Positions 1 to 9,670 of a DNA stretch of 21,799 bases are shown piece after piece. A program made the translations under genes and the position numbers. Numbering within the stretch: the first letter of the stretch is position 1; each line of letters begins with the position of its first letter. A model generated the notes under the pieces. The model searched no databases. It was not told the DNA's origin and was given only the letters and a program-made list of their open reading frames with translations. The DNA is from Lingula anatina (Eukaryota > Brachiopoda > Lingulata > Lingulida > Lingulidae), in the NCBI RefSeq assembly GCF_001039355.2, contig NW_019774080.1, forward strand, positions 1-21,799. Direction: 5' to 3'.

Positions 1-42
1 TTCTCCGGCAAATTCAATAACGACGTTTGCGACAACCGACTT

Positions 43-72
43 GGGGGGGGGGGGGGGAGGGTTTTTTTTTTT
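43..72. repeat. G homopolymer followed by T homopolymer at the window edge
   Basis: Fifteen G, then AGGG, then about eleven T. Similar G or C runs lie inside the MITEs of this window, so this could be the edge of another such element cut by the window. No terminal repeat is visible. Confidence 0.5.
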
Positions 73-104
73 ATTTACATTATAATTACATTAGATGCTA
101 CACT

Positions 105-735
105 ACGTTTGTCAACACACTACAGGTCACGGCACCAAATCTTTATTCAATAGGTCTATCAGTGCCAATTCAAATCAGATTTTATTTGGCATTTTACCAA
201 CTCAAAAAAGCCTTCGCTGGCTAGAAATGAAAAGGGAGTACTTGTTATTGTTTGAACAAATATGCATACGTTAAACCACAAAATTCTTCAGTATGAAATC
301 ACAACAGTAAAATACAAGAAAGACAAGCTAACACAAAGTGAATATTGCAACTCAATGATGCATTAAGCAAAGATAGGAACGAAACATTAAAGCCGGTGTG
401 AAAGGAATGGTAGCCCCAGTAAACGGAATGCAGGTCCGCCAGGAATAGAAGTCCTATCCATATTTATGTCAGGAATACAGGTCCCATTAGGACTATTATT
501 CCTACGGACCACCATTACTAGGAACCGGGTGGACCTGCATTCTGTTTCCACCGGTTCGAAGCTGAGCCAGATTTGTTATAATGTCGCTATTTAGACACAT
601 TATTGTATCAGAAATTAATATAAGTTTGGAGAGACTTTTTAGGAATGGATAAGAAAATTTTAACGTTGAGGCTGACAGCACTATATGTGCTTATATTAAA
701 ATCTTCTAAAATTTCTTCACGATTAGTTGCAATAT
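105..735 (+). repeat. Segmental duplication copy 1, upstream part
   Basis: This segment aligns with about 13564-14311. Shared anchors include CAGGTCACGGCACCAAAT, AAATATGCATACGTTAAACC and GAGGCTGACAGCACTATATG. Copy 1 differs by a 158-bp insertion at 398-555. It lacks the MITE that occupies copy 2. The duplication stops matching at GCAATAT (735), where a 2.74-kb block absent from copy 2 begins. Confidence 0.5.
398..555. mobile_element. Foldback/MITE-like insertion in duplication copy 1
   Basis: The matching site in copy 2 (AGCCGGCTTGAAG) has no such sequence. In copy 1 the block is bracketed by CCGGT at 393-397 and 551-555, a possible 5-bp target duplication. Inside are nested inverted repeats. 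AAACGGAATGCAGGTCC (421-437) pairs with GGACCTGCATTCTGTTT (531-547), 16 of 17 bases. AGGAATAGAAGTCCTA (441-456) pairs with TAGGACTATTATTCCT (488-503), 14 of 16. AGGAATACAGGTCCCA (471-486) repeats the inner arm directly. There is no coding capacity. Confidence 0.5.
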
Positions 736-1484
736 GGCAATTCGAACAATATAGGCGTACATTTTGCACAATTTGTCAGTGCACTGCAGAAAATACTGTA
801 CATTTAGGGCCAATTTCTTGTGGCCTGTATATGTGTCTTAGGCGGTTACATAACCATATAAAATAACATGTTTCAACTTCTTTGCAGGACTGTGCTGCAT
901 ACTTAAAACAACCCTGTAATGGATGTATGCGAACAAATGAGATTTTTCAATTTGCTTTATTTATCTCAAAAATTATGTGAAGTTTTCATTCCTACAGTTT
1001 TGAAAAAAATATATATTGCACAAAAGATGTTAAGGTTGATTAAAAATATCAGGTCAATTTAAGAGATTTATTGAAATGACTGAGCTAGAACACTTTGTTT
1101 GATGTAACAGACGTACGACTGCAACGGGCATACATAAAAATAAAATTGCATATATGAAGAACATCAACTGAATCTACTTATTGCACCGCTTTAAGTTAAT
1201 TTTTGTTTGTTCAAATTTACATTTGAGCAATATTAGACAAGTAGTTGTGAATAACAACAATCTAAATCAAATATAATTTCATTAATAGTAAAATAGTATG
1301 TCACGTGATAAAACTCCCCATCTATGTGTAGAAGTTTATTAAATTTCTTTTTATTACAGATAAAACAGAACTGTTGAAAACCATGAAATAAACTCAAACT
1401 TTTGCAAAATGCCAGAAACTTCATTTTTATATGTTGGAAGCTGAAATGTGAACAAGTACATCATTCTATAACTTTTCCCACATA

Positions 1485-1598
1485 GAAATTTTCAGTTTCA
1501 GAGTAAAAAACATCATATGAAATTTTCAGTTTCAGAGTAAAAAACATCATATGAAATATTCAGTTTCAGAGTAAAAAACATCATGCGAAATTTTCAAG
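1485..1598. repeat. 34-bp tandem repeat, about 3.3 units
   Basis: Units start at 1485, 1519 and 1553, with a partial unit at 1587. The unit begins GAAATTTTCAGTTTCAGAG and ends in AAAAAACATCATAT. Units one and two are identical; the third has one change early (TATT for TTTT) and GC for AT at its end. This is a small minisatellite with no spacers. Confidence 0.5.
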
Positions 1599-1710
1599 AT
1601 TTTACCGTAATAACTTTCTAGTTTGATAACTGGACCAGCAAATCTGACACCAACACAATTGCTTATGGATAGAATATAGCCAACAAACACTTGTTTAGTG
1701 TTTGTCTATG

Positions 1711-2137
1711 GTAAGATCATCATCCTCGTTAATAATGGTAATGGAATTCGCAAGGACTTCTGAATTTTGTTCATTTTTCGGCATATGTGTCGTCCCTACT
1801 CATTTTGTCTACATATTTTTGGAATGGTTCAGTAAGAAACTGTGTGAGATCATCTTTTTCCTTTTGGGGTAATCTGTTGAGATGAGTTACAAGCAATTCC
1901 CATAGCTACACAGGGGCGAACAGAACATCAATCTAACTGTAAAGAAAGACTCCAAAAGAGGCAATTACCATCACTAGGAATGACACCTTCCAATATAAAG
2001 TTTTTCCCGAAGGCATGCTGCTGAAATTTTGAATGGCTTTCGTACATCTTATTTGCATCTTCCTTTTCTACGGCAATGCTTGAAATCAAAACAAAATTTA
2101 AGTTGTCATCATAATGTTCATCATCATCATCTCAGGG
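1711..2137 (-). pseudogene. Decayed OTU-type cysteine protease domain
   Basis: Read on the minus strand from 2137, an open stretch of about 65 codons ends in FILEGVIPSDGNCLFWSLSL then QLD and a stop (TGA at 1928-1930). The V-P-x-D-G-N-C-L-F motif is the hallmark of OTU proteases, with catalytic Asp and Cys. A second frame (1899-1771) continues with ELLVTHLNRLPQKEKDDL, then a segment ending in YVDKMSRDDTYAE. A third (about 1785-1711) reads NEQNSEVLANSITIINEDDD. These follow OTU domain order. Two frame shifts and at least two stops make it a relic. OTU domains occur in host deubiquitinases and in some transposons; which this came from is not visible. The final catalytic His is not identified. 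Confidence 0.5.
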
Positions 2138-2169
2138 TCTTGCTTTAATTTGGCTCTAAATTTGTCATA

Positions 2170-3470
2170 CCTCTTTGCTTGTAGGACCTGGCATCTAAAA
2201 GGAATTATCATGGGGTATATAGAATAAATTAGGGATGTTTATTGCAAATGAAAATACAACAAAGATGTTAATTTTAAAAATGCTATTTAAAAATAATATG
2301 TGCATAAATGGATCATTGCTAATTCATTCTAAGGAAGATAAAAAACTAAATATAATGTATCATAAAATAAAAAAATTGTTTCTTCATTTGTAGTAAGTCT
2401 AAACATATCTTACCTTTAAGGTGATGAAAGAGCTTATTATGGTATTTTAGAACTTTTTCTTAGTAAGGTCTTACTCGGCTTCAGTAACAGTACAGCAAGA
2501 AGTATCTAGTAATCAGCAAGCTGTGATGGCCATGACAGATATATATACAGTATATATATAGACTAGATATGGAAGCTCCTGGGAGTATCTATAGATTACC
2601 TTTTGTAGAAGATTCTATAAACATCTTGAATTCAATAATCATAATGACTTCTACAATGTTTTTATCTACTGAATTTTAGGATATTCTACCAAATTCTAGA
2701 ATGTTCTCTTAAGTTCTTCTAAACAGCACAACATTTATGATTATAATGAGCATCAATGATGATTATGATGAACACATAAAGGTGTTGTGCAATGACATAT
2801 TAATTCCAGATTTTTTCGTCAATGTGTTAATTTACACTCTCAAACCCAATAATATGAATTTAAATTGAAATATTTATTTGGTATTTTTAATTTTACATAC
2901 CAGTTGTTCATCAATGATATATAAACTATACTGTACGCATCAGATTGGTTAAAAAAATTCTAATTAATGGCTGACGTACATCACAAAATGTTCGCCCGTT
3001 ACGCAAAAATGTGTACGACCATTGCAATGTTTACATCAAATTAAAACATGGTGAAACAATATTTTGTGTAACATTATTGAGAGGAGTGAAGCTTTTTTTA
3101 GTGAAATAACTAAAAATACTGTGTATCTTCTGTACCGGACGGACGTTGACCTGCACATCAAAAGCTTGTCAATTTTTTTAATGTTTTTTTTTCTATCGGT
3201 TTTTTCTTTTCTGTTGAATATTAGACATTTGCAAAGTTTAGTTAATTTATTTTAAGGTAAAAAATTTCACAAGTTTAATTTGTTAACAGGATTATGAAAA
3301 GAAATTTATAAAAAGGACCACATTCGACATGAATGTTAATTAAAATCAAAAGATATTCTAAAAACTCTAATAGTTCCAAAATCTTCAACTATTCAGCTAT
3401 TAAATGATACCCTTTGTTAGAATCTAGAGCAATTTTGAAAATTTCATGTTGAGGTTGACCTTTTGGAGGA
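2170..3470. other. AT-rich stretch without recognisable genes
   Basis: I found no coding, RNA or transposon signature here. There is a short (TA)n near 2540-2560 and an imperfect hairpin at 2724-2790 (GCACAACA with TGTTGTGC, extended by TTTATG with CATAAA). An open frame at 3064-3255 is rich in Phe and Leu, lacks any motif and is probably chance. Confidence 0.5.
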
Positions 3471-3837
3471 AATGCCCATATACAGATCGTTCAGTTTCCC
3501 CTTGTATTACTAAGCGAGAGATGCAGCACTGTTTTATTTTTCAAAGTAGTTATGAAACTTGGCTGATGAGGTAATGTGTTTTTCATTATGTATGTGAATT
3601 TGTTGCTGTAATTCATAAATTTAAAACAAGAGTTTTCACTTGGAGCTACCCGGAAACTTTTGTTTGGGTGTCAGGTGTATAACGGACTTGTTATTAATAA
3701 CAGCTCTGAAAATCTGTCTAGCTCTGTGTGTTTCGATTACTTAGGTAGTATGTATGAAAGAACAAAGTGTGCTTTATTTACAGGGAACAACTTGCACGTA
3801 CCATTCATAATCAAGTTCTTTTCTTTCAGTAAGCACC

Positions 3838-4420
3838 ATGTCAGGGGACATTTGTTTCATGTATCACCTGATGGGTGTTGTGCTGAACATCATATCCTGT
3901 ACCACAGCTTTTCTGGAATTCCTCGGATATTTTGAAGCTTTCTTTACTCAGATCTGGATATATAATGCGAGTGCGACCTGATACTCTTTATGGAGAGCAT
4001 GCATACTTGTTTTATTGTTTTGGTGACGGGCGGTAGCAACGTAATTTCATGGATTTTGTGGGTTGGCCATCTCGTAATTGCTGGAATAATTACAGCTTCA
4101 GAAACCGCGCTTTTTCATATAAGAAAGTTCTGTGCCAAAATGTTGTTTTGGATTTCGAAATTTACTTATACATTAGCTAAAGTTCTTGATTCAACTCCGA
4201 TGACAACTGATGCATTAATTGCCGTGCAAGAATCAACAGAAAATCTGACACAGTTGGAAGACTCAAATGCAGACTCGACACAAAAAGTTCTGTTGTGGCT
4301 CCAAACCGTTAATCCATGTCCTAGCAGTGGCTCCCGCAGTAGCACTGACAGTATATCAGATTACCTCGAGGGCAGCAGTAACTCTCTCTCTGGTTCTTCA
4401 TCAAGTGATTGTGACGGCAG
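3838..4420 (+). pseudogene. Broken duplicate of the caspase gene's transmembrane exon
   Basis: The ATG at 3838 sits after the same acceptor as in the intact copy and reads MSGDICFMYHLMGVVLNIIS, closely matching MSGGICFMYHLMSFVVNIIS. A net 56-bp insertion (one base before 3956 plus 55 bases within 3962-4021) then breaks the frame and gives a TGA near 3977. Homology resumes in another frame at VTGGSNVISWILWVGHLVIA (about 4025-4085) and runs to a conserved donor CAG|GTAAAG at 4420-4421. Relative to the intact copy, about 36 linker residues after PMTTD are missing. The last 35 residues are replaced by a Ser-rich tail. No caspase exon follows. A reduced membrane protein of 144 residues starting at 3990 cannot be excluded, but decay is the simpler reading. 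Confidence 0.5.
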
Positions 4421-4462
4421 GTAAAGACCTGATATATATCAGCTGCTCTTTATTTCTTTTTT

Positions 4463-4465
<3 letters not shown>

Positions 4466-4503
<38 letters not shown>
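4466..4503. repeat. (TA)n microsatellite, upstream arm
   Basis: A long uninterrupted TA run lies in the intron of the damaged duplicate. The intact copy has a single (TA)n at the equivalent place (about 15364-15391). The run and its partner at 5006-5031 therefore look like one microsatellite split by an insertion. Confidence 0.5.
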
Positions 4504-4557
4504 AAAAGAAAAAGAAGAACAGCAACTTTCTTGCCCCGACCGGTTTCTTTCTTTCTT

Positions 4558-5004
4558 CAGGAGCTGGAAGGATTCCTATTAAGGAGACAATACCCAAGAC
4601 AACTGATACAAACTGGGATTAAAAAGGCAAAACAGATACCGAAGAACGACCTGAAGACCACCAAAGACAAAATTAAAAAGGAAGCCATACCGTACATATC
4701 AACATATAATCCAAAAAATCCGGAAGTACATAAGGTCATAACTGGAAACTTACCTTTGGTAAAACAAGATGACAAAATGAATGAGATACTAACCGAAATG
4801 CAGATTATAAAGAGTAAGAGACAAAGTCCATCACTAAAGCAAATTTTAACAAAAGCAAAATTTGAAAACAATTCCAGGACATATGTGGAAACCTCAACAA
4901 TACGAGTACAGAAATGTGAGGTACCCAGGTGTGGCACCTGTCCACTAATTAGAGAGGGGAGCCATATAACATTTAAAAATGGACTTACATTCAGAATCAA
5001 ACAC
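4558..5004 (+). mobile_element. Penelope-like retroelement fragment (between RT and GIY-YIG)
   Basis: About 149 codons are open. The segment reads LEGFLLRRQYPRQLIQTGIK near its start, then IPYISTYNPKNPEV, then LKQILTKAKFE, then VQKCEVPRCGTCPLI followed by a Thr-Phe-Lys-Asn-Gly loop. This is the order seen in Penelope-like elements downstream of the reverse transcriptase: an R-G-Y-P like motif, the F-N-P-x-N-P motif, and the Cys-rich linker that precedes the GIY-YIG endonuclease. The fragment lacks both the RT and the endonuclease. It stops abruptly at LTFRIKH against an ambiguous base (5005) and (AT)n. The absence of stops suggests recent arrival. The upstream boundary is uncertain between 4504 and 4558. 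Confidence 0.5.
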
Positions 5005-5005
5005 N

Positions 5006-5031
<26 letters not shown>
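5006..5031. repeat. (AT)n microsatellite, downstream arm
   Basis: This AT run starts right after the single n at 5005 and is followed by imperfect TACATACATACTCGTATA repeats to about 5070. Together with 4466-4503 it flanks the Penelope-like fragment. The n suggests the join was hard to resolve in assembly. Confidence 0.5.
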
Positions 5032-5036
<5 letters not shown>

Positions 5037-5269
5037 CATACTCGTATATACATACTCATATATATATTTGAAGTTAATATTGCTGAATTCTTCCTTTTTA
5101 CTAGTTAAATGTTGTTGGTTTCTTTGTTTTTAATGAGGCTGATATGACAAATGTATCAGAAGGTGCACTTAATTCATCGTATTTTAACAGTTATTTCCCT
5201 CTTGGTTTCTTTAAGTTTTGCTAGCGATAACTGGAAATGAATTTTGTAGAAGTGTCAGCTGAAAAGGGA

Positions 5270-5640
5270 TCTTTGCATAATGAATGAACAGATGGAAAAC
5301 CTGTATAGCCTGTATTATTGACAACCGAGGTCAATGAGGGACAACATCATTATCCCAAGAATAGAAAAGAGAGCGAGGACACTGAAAGATTTTATGATGG
5401 AAGACCTTAATATTGAAAATGTCTGATTTCACCGCGTGCACAGAATGGGAAAACAGATAACAGAAAGCCTTGACCTCCTATAGGCAAATTTGTGCAGTGC
5501 AAAGAAAGAGAATTAGCACAAAATCTGCTTTCAATGAATTACCAAAGAAAAAAGAAAACAAAAATGCAGAATTCACAAGCATTTCCATAGAAATCAACGA
5601 GAGACCAGGTATTCTCACTTCAATCTGCACCCTTTTTTTC
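5270..5640 (+). pseudogene. Tx1/L1-type LINE ORF1 relic
   Basis: Conceptual translation gives pieces in the order expected for the RNA-binding ORF1 protein of Tx1/L1 elements. These are MENLYSL, an MRDNIIIPRIEKRA stretch (the R-R-x-N-L/I region), FMMEDLNIENV, a stop, then FHRVHRMGKQITES (the conserved R-x-H-R-x-G-K motif). Later comes ISIEINERPGILTS, resembling the C-terminal E-I-x-x-R-x-x-L motif. Stops and frame changes show decay. It starts just after duplication copy 1 fades out. Assignment to the Tx1/L1 group is inferred from motif order. Confidence 0.5.
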
Positions 5641-6580
5641 GTGCAAGCAACCGCGGACGCGGAAGAGGAGAAATAAAAACCGTAGAAGGAATCTATTTGG
5701 AAAGTTCATCACTGATGACTCGGTTTTAAAAGTATTGTCTTGGTTGTGCAAGGTTTGAAGTATTATTCCCATGAAATAAAAATCGTTGAAATTATTATTC
5801 AATGGTTAAAAAACGTATGTTACATGTACCTTGACTGTTACTATTGTTCTGTCTTTTGTGGATATTATGGATATCTTTAGCGCAAATGTTTGTACTGGTG
5901 TGTATGTTATTAACTTTAATCAATAACATGGGCCTGATAACCCTTGTGTTAGCTGACCTTGCGAGGAAGTTTATCAGAAATAGTGCTAGGATAAAAAAAG
6001 AGTAAGAGGAAAAACAAGTCGAATCTATATCAAAAATGACCAAGAAGATGATCCTAAAAGAGAGGTTGAATTAGGCAAAATGAACAATAATAAAAAAATT
6101 TAACCGGTGTGGAAGCAAGAGAGACTCACAAGAAAAAAGTGCAAAGAGTTGCATGTCGATTGGAGTGAACATTTTTTGGAATCCTTGGAATAGATTTCTC
6201 GGTAAATTTACAGAAAATGGCAAAGTTATAGGGAGAAACTTGAAGATATGGACAGAAAAATGAAATGACGGTCTTGCCAATCGATAACAGTTTTGGGGAG
6301 CAATGTAGTTCTGAAATCACCGATTCCTCCAAAATGTCCCATTTATCCTCCACTCCATATCCTCCAATACGCAGACATAATACAAAAATTGTTCTTAAAA
6401 TTTTTAATACTCAAGTAAAGGTTTAAAAGTTCCCGATGTTAATAATTATATTGATTCCCTTGCAATTGTATGGCTCAGGGAAACATGCACAAAAACTCAA
6501 AATATTTTTTGTCCTTAGTCTGATTCCTCTAAGTATAAGGGTGTACACTGGCTTGAATTGGGAATATCTGAAATGCAGCA
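5640..6580 (+). other. Probable decayed interior of the Tx1/L1-type LINE
   Basis: This stretch lies between the ORF1 and ORF2 relics. I could not recognise endonuclease or reverse transcriptase motifs in any frame. Short open frames on the minus strand (5795-6043, 6071-6353) look like chance. It may be LINE sequence eroded beyond recognition, or the RT may have been deleted. Confidence 0.5.
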
Positions 6581-7590
6581 CATCATGAATGGATTTAAAC
6601 ATGATTTTTTGGAGTCAGGTTATTAATGCATGGTGCATACTGATAAAGAACAAAAAGGTCGATACAAAAGATAAATTCTTAAAAGAATGTCTATGACTTA
6701 ATGATAAAACACTGATAGAAAATATCCCTATACTCATAAGAACCTATAATTAAATAGTATACGAAACATAAAATACTTTATTGATACAGAGGGGAATTAC
6801 TTAACATATGATTAGTTCAAAAATGGTTTGGAAATATAAAAAAAAATTATGTCGCGTTCACAAGTGTTTTGTGCACAGTGAAAAAATCTCCAAAACAATT
6901 TAATATGGATAATTTACGTGAAAAAATTGAGCTCCCTATAATTTCAACTCAAATTAAATGGTTACTAAAATTTACAAAAGGTGAGAAACCTTTCTACAAT
7001 ATTTTTAATTCAAAGGCTATGAAAAATACAAATGCAATATCAAAATGGGAACTCCTTTTAAATGAACCTCTCAAAGCTGAAGAGTGGATGATCTTAAAAA
7101 ACATTCCTTTCTAATGTACTTTAGATACTGGTTTCAGTAAAGAGTGTTAAAAGGACTTTTAGCTATACAAATACTTTTCTATGGACTATTAGCATAGAAG
7201 AGTGACATATTTGCATCTTTTGTAATGAACTCTCGGAGACTCTTCAGCACTTATTTATTCAATGCGAATTAATTGCTCCCCTGTGGGTAAAAATCCAAGA
7301 CTGGATCCACTTAAAGAATGGACAAGTACTACAATTAACACCACTGACATAATCTTAGGAATTTTAAATATGAATTAAATAGCATTTTATGGCACTAAAT
7401 AGTTTGCTGATTTTAACCAAATTCAGTGTATATAAATATAAAATGAAAAACATAACTCAACATTTAGAAAACATAAAAATCGAATAAAGACAGGCCGTTA
7501 TAACGGTAAAAAATATAAGTGTAGGAATCTTGCCAATGGACACATTTAATAAGAAATGGCAAAAGCTGCCTCCTCTCTTCCTGAAGTGAT
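6580..7590 (+). pseudogene. Tx1/L1-type LINE ORF2 C-terminal relic
   Basis: Fragments follow the post-RT part of Tx1/L1 ORF2 in order. These are FWSQVINAWCILIKNKKV near 6606, a CL*LND block (the usual P-L-W-L-N), and NIKYFIDTEGNYLTYD. A longer open piece at 6869-7111 contains ISKWELLLNEPLKAEEW. Next come an ETLQHLFIQCELIAPLW Cys/His block near 7230-7285, ILTKFSVYKYKMKN near 7405, and DTFNKKWQKLPPLF near 7540. Several stops and shifts interrupt it. In the family this region follows the RT and includes a Cys-rich motif. No RT core was found upstream, so the copy is internally deleted or eroded. Confidence 0.5.
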
Positions 7591-7810
7591 ATTTTTAAGC
7601 TGTGATATTCCCCTGCCAGGGTTTGATAGTGAAAACTAGTAGGCCCTATCAAGTTTTTATCAGATCATAAAGATTTGTATTAGTTAATGCAATATATCAA
7701 GTGTTAACAAGTCTTTAAATGTTAGGTTTTTCAACATTTTTGTTAACTTTATACATTACCTCCAGTTTTAATATGTCTTAAAATATATACATTGTACTTA
7801 CCAGCGTTAG

Positions 7811-8976
7811 ATGTTTTTTATAGATATTATCTCCGATAGCACCAAGACTTTAATTGTGTACGTTCCTTATAAATGTTACATAGTCAAGTACTTCGCTGAT
7901 ATCTCATACCTTGAAGCATGGTCAGTGAATTGGAAATTGTTTTTTAAACCAAAAAAGTGCAATGAAGTGATTTTTACTACGAAAAAAGAAAATGTAGAAA
8001 AGTAAAGTCCACTTATTCTATGCAACACGGCTATAACACAGAAAAAATACCCAAAACATCTTGGGTTTATTCTTGATCATAAACTTGACTGTTCCGAGCA
8101 TATTACATATACTTTAAGCAAGGCCCAAAGTTCACTAAATCCTTTAAAATCGCTTTCTAAAACTCTACGATCTAAGCATCTTAACATACATTACAATGCG
8201 TACATTTCTCCTTTGCTTGATTATTGCGATGTTCTCTATAGCACCGTGTCTCTACATAACCTATCAAAGCTATCCTCCCTCCAGTATCAAGCTGGCCTTA
8301 ATATACTGGGGCCCTTCCTGGCTCAAATCGCTGTAAAGTACTGAAACAGCTGAACTGGGTTTCACTAGAGGAACGTCGAAGAAACCACGCGAAAAAAATC
8401 ATTTTCAATATCCACAATCAACTAGCACCTTTCTATGTCTCTACCTTTTTCATCCCGTTTAGAAATAAATCCATGCTACCTCTACGGACAACATCTAAAA
8501 GAGACTACGTAATTCCCTCTAAATTCACATACAAAGGTCCTGAACACTTTTTGATGACTAGCTGGGAAGAACTAAACACCACTCAAAAAAATCTTCCTTC
8601 TGCATCCTCCCTTAAGTATAACCTTAGAAATGAAACCTTCCCAGCAACAATGTCCACCACCCATCTGAAGCTTCCGAGACAAAATGAAAAAATCTTAAAT
8701 AAGGCCCGGGTCGATTTGTTATTTAGAGCCCAACTATATGAGCACAACTGGACAGCTATGGCTTCTCCCAACTGTTTATGTGGGAAACTCGAAACCATCC
8801 GACATTTTTTCTTTCAATGCCCACTGAAACAGAGGAAATATCGTAATCTCTACGAATCTGTTGAAGATATACTTGGTGTAACTTATGCATACAGTGCCGC
8901 CGAAATGTCCCCTTACCAAATGGCCGTATGGTTTCCCAACCCTGCCCCATATGGTCGAACAATAGAGGCCGTATGA
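7811..8976 (+). pseudogene. CR1/jockey-type LINE, 3' end of the reverse-transcriptase ORF
   Basis: The sequence starts with a worn RT catalytic region (KYFADISYLEAWSVNWKLFF, where FAD-I stands for F-A-D-D). It continues through KKYPKHLGFILDHKLDCSEH and ISPLLDYCDVLYS. After a TAA at 8003 and a one-base shift near 8310-8330 it runs in another frame with VLKQLNWVSLEERRRNHAKK. The last open piece (8473-8976) ends with ILNKARVDLLFRAQLYEHNW and CLCGKLETIRHFFFQC. The latter is a C-x-C-x7-H-x4-C motif typical of non-LTR ORF2 C-termini. The 5' part is missing, as usual for truncated LINE copies. The stop, frame shift and lost FADD mean it is inactive. Confidence 0.5.
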
Positions 8977-9280
8977 TAATTACAGGGTAGGGGAATCCCC
9001 AAGCAATCCTTATCGGACACCCAAATTAGTCGGTTCAACGAACACGGTCTGCCCCTTCTTAATTGCCTCACTTAAAGTTTTTATTATACATGTACTTGCC
9101 TCACAAGCTTGTTGTAAGAATCGGATAACCCGATTACTTGTTTATCTCGATTAATGTAAACTTAAGCGGCCCATTTGCGTGATCTTTTATGTGAGGAGGT
9201 AGGATTGCAAAGAGAATTGATTGACACTTCAGCAGCGTGGCTGTTTTGCAGTTAGCATTCTGTAGGAATTGACATTTTTG
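8977..9280 (+). other. LINE 3' flank, no gene seen
   Basis: This stretch follows the LINE stop codon and probably includes its 3' untranslated region, although no poly-A or simple tail marks an end. I found no open frame with recognisable content. Confidence 0.5.
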
Positions 9281-9670
9281 CAGTGGCGTAACCAGGCCTT
9301 TTAAAATTGTACGCACAGATTTTCAAAATCCATAGGTACACTTACGCGACAGGTGAAGAGCAGTTTAAATTATATGTACCAAATATAACAGCTTAGTTTT
9401 CACCAGAAATAAAACCACTTTAAGTTAAAAATATTCTTTCAATATTATTAAGTTCCAGTAAATTATTTCACCCAGAGCCAACGTTTTTTCCAGGATTGGG
9501 GTACAGGCCGTCCAAAATTGCCATCTGTAATTTCCTTCAAAATTTCAGGAGGTCAAACTTTTTCCAAGTACCGTGAGCGGTAGTGAGGGGTAGGGTAAAA
9601 ATTAAATAAAATATTTAAGAAAATTATAAATTTCATTGGGGAGGGAGGGAGGGTTAAAAATAATCGATAA

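Larger units (their letters stand above)
736..3477. other. 2.74-kb block present in duplication copy 1 and absent from copy 2
   Basis: In copy 2, GCAATAT joins directly to ACAGATC. In copy 1 the same two anchors are 2.74 kb apart, with ATAT as microhomology at the join. The block is AT-rich. It holds a 34-bp tandem repeat (1485-1598), a minus-strand OTU-like relic (1711-2137) and little else. It is either an insertion in copy 1 or a deletion in copy 2; no terminal repeats were found to settle this. Confidence 0.5.
3478..5245 (+). repeat. Segmental duplication copy 1, gene-proximal part
   Basis: This part aligns with about 14308-15545. It runs from TACAGATCGTTCAG through the damaged membrane exon, its donor, the (TA)n and the following intron sequence (ACTAGTTAAATG, TATGACAAATGTA). 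A Penelope-like fragment interrupts it at 4558-5004. Similarity fades after the GCGATAA...TGGAA stretch near 5230-5245, before the point where caspase exon 2 would lie. Confidence 0.5.

Noticed and set aside
1485-1598. Regular 34-bp repeats resembling a CRISPR array
   Set aside because: Units abut with no unique spacers, and the window is clearly from an animal genome.
4557-5039. Minus-strand 160-codon open frame
   Set aside because: It is the antisense shadow of the Penelope-like fragment.
4267-5133. A 288-codon open frame as one gene
   Set aside because: It runs from an alternative frame of the broken membrane exon through (TA)n into a Penelope-like fragment; these are three unrelated pieces.
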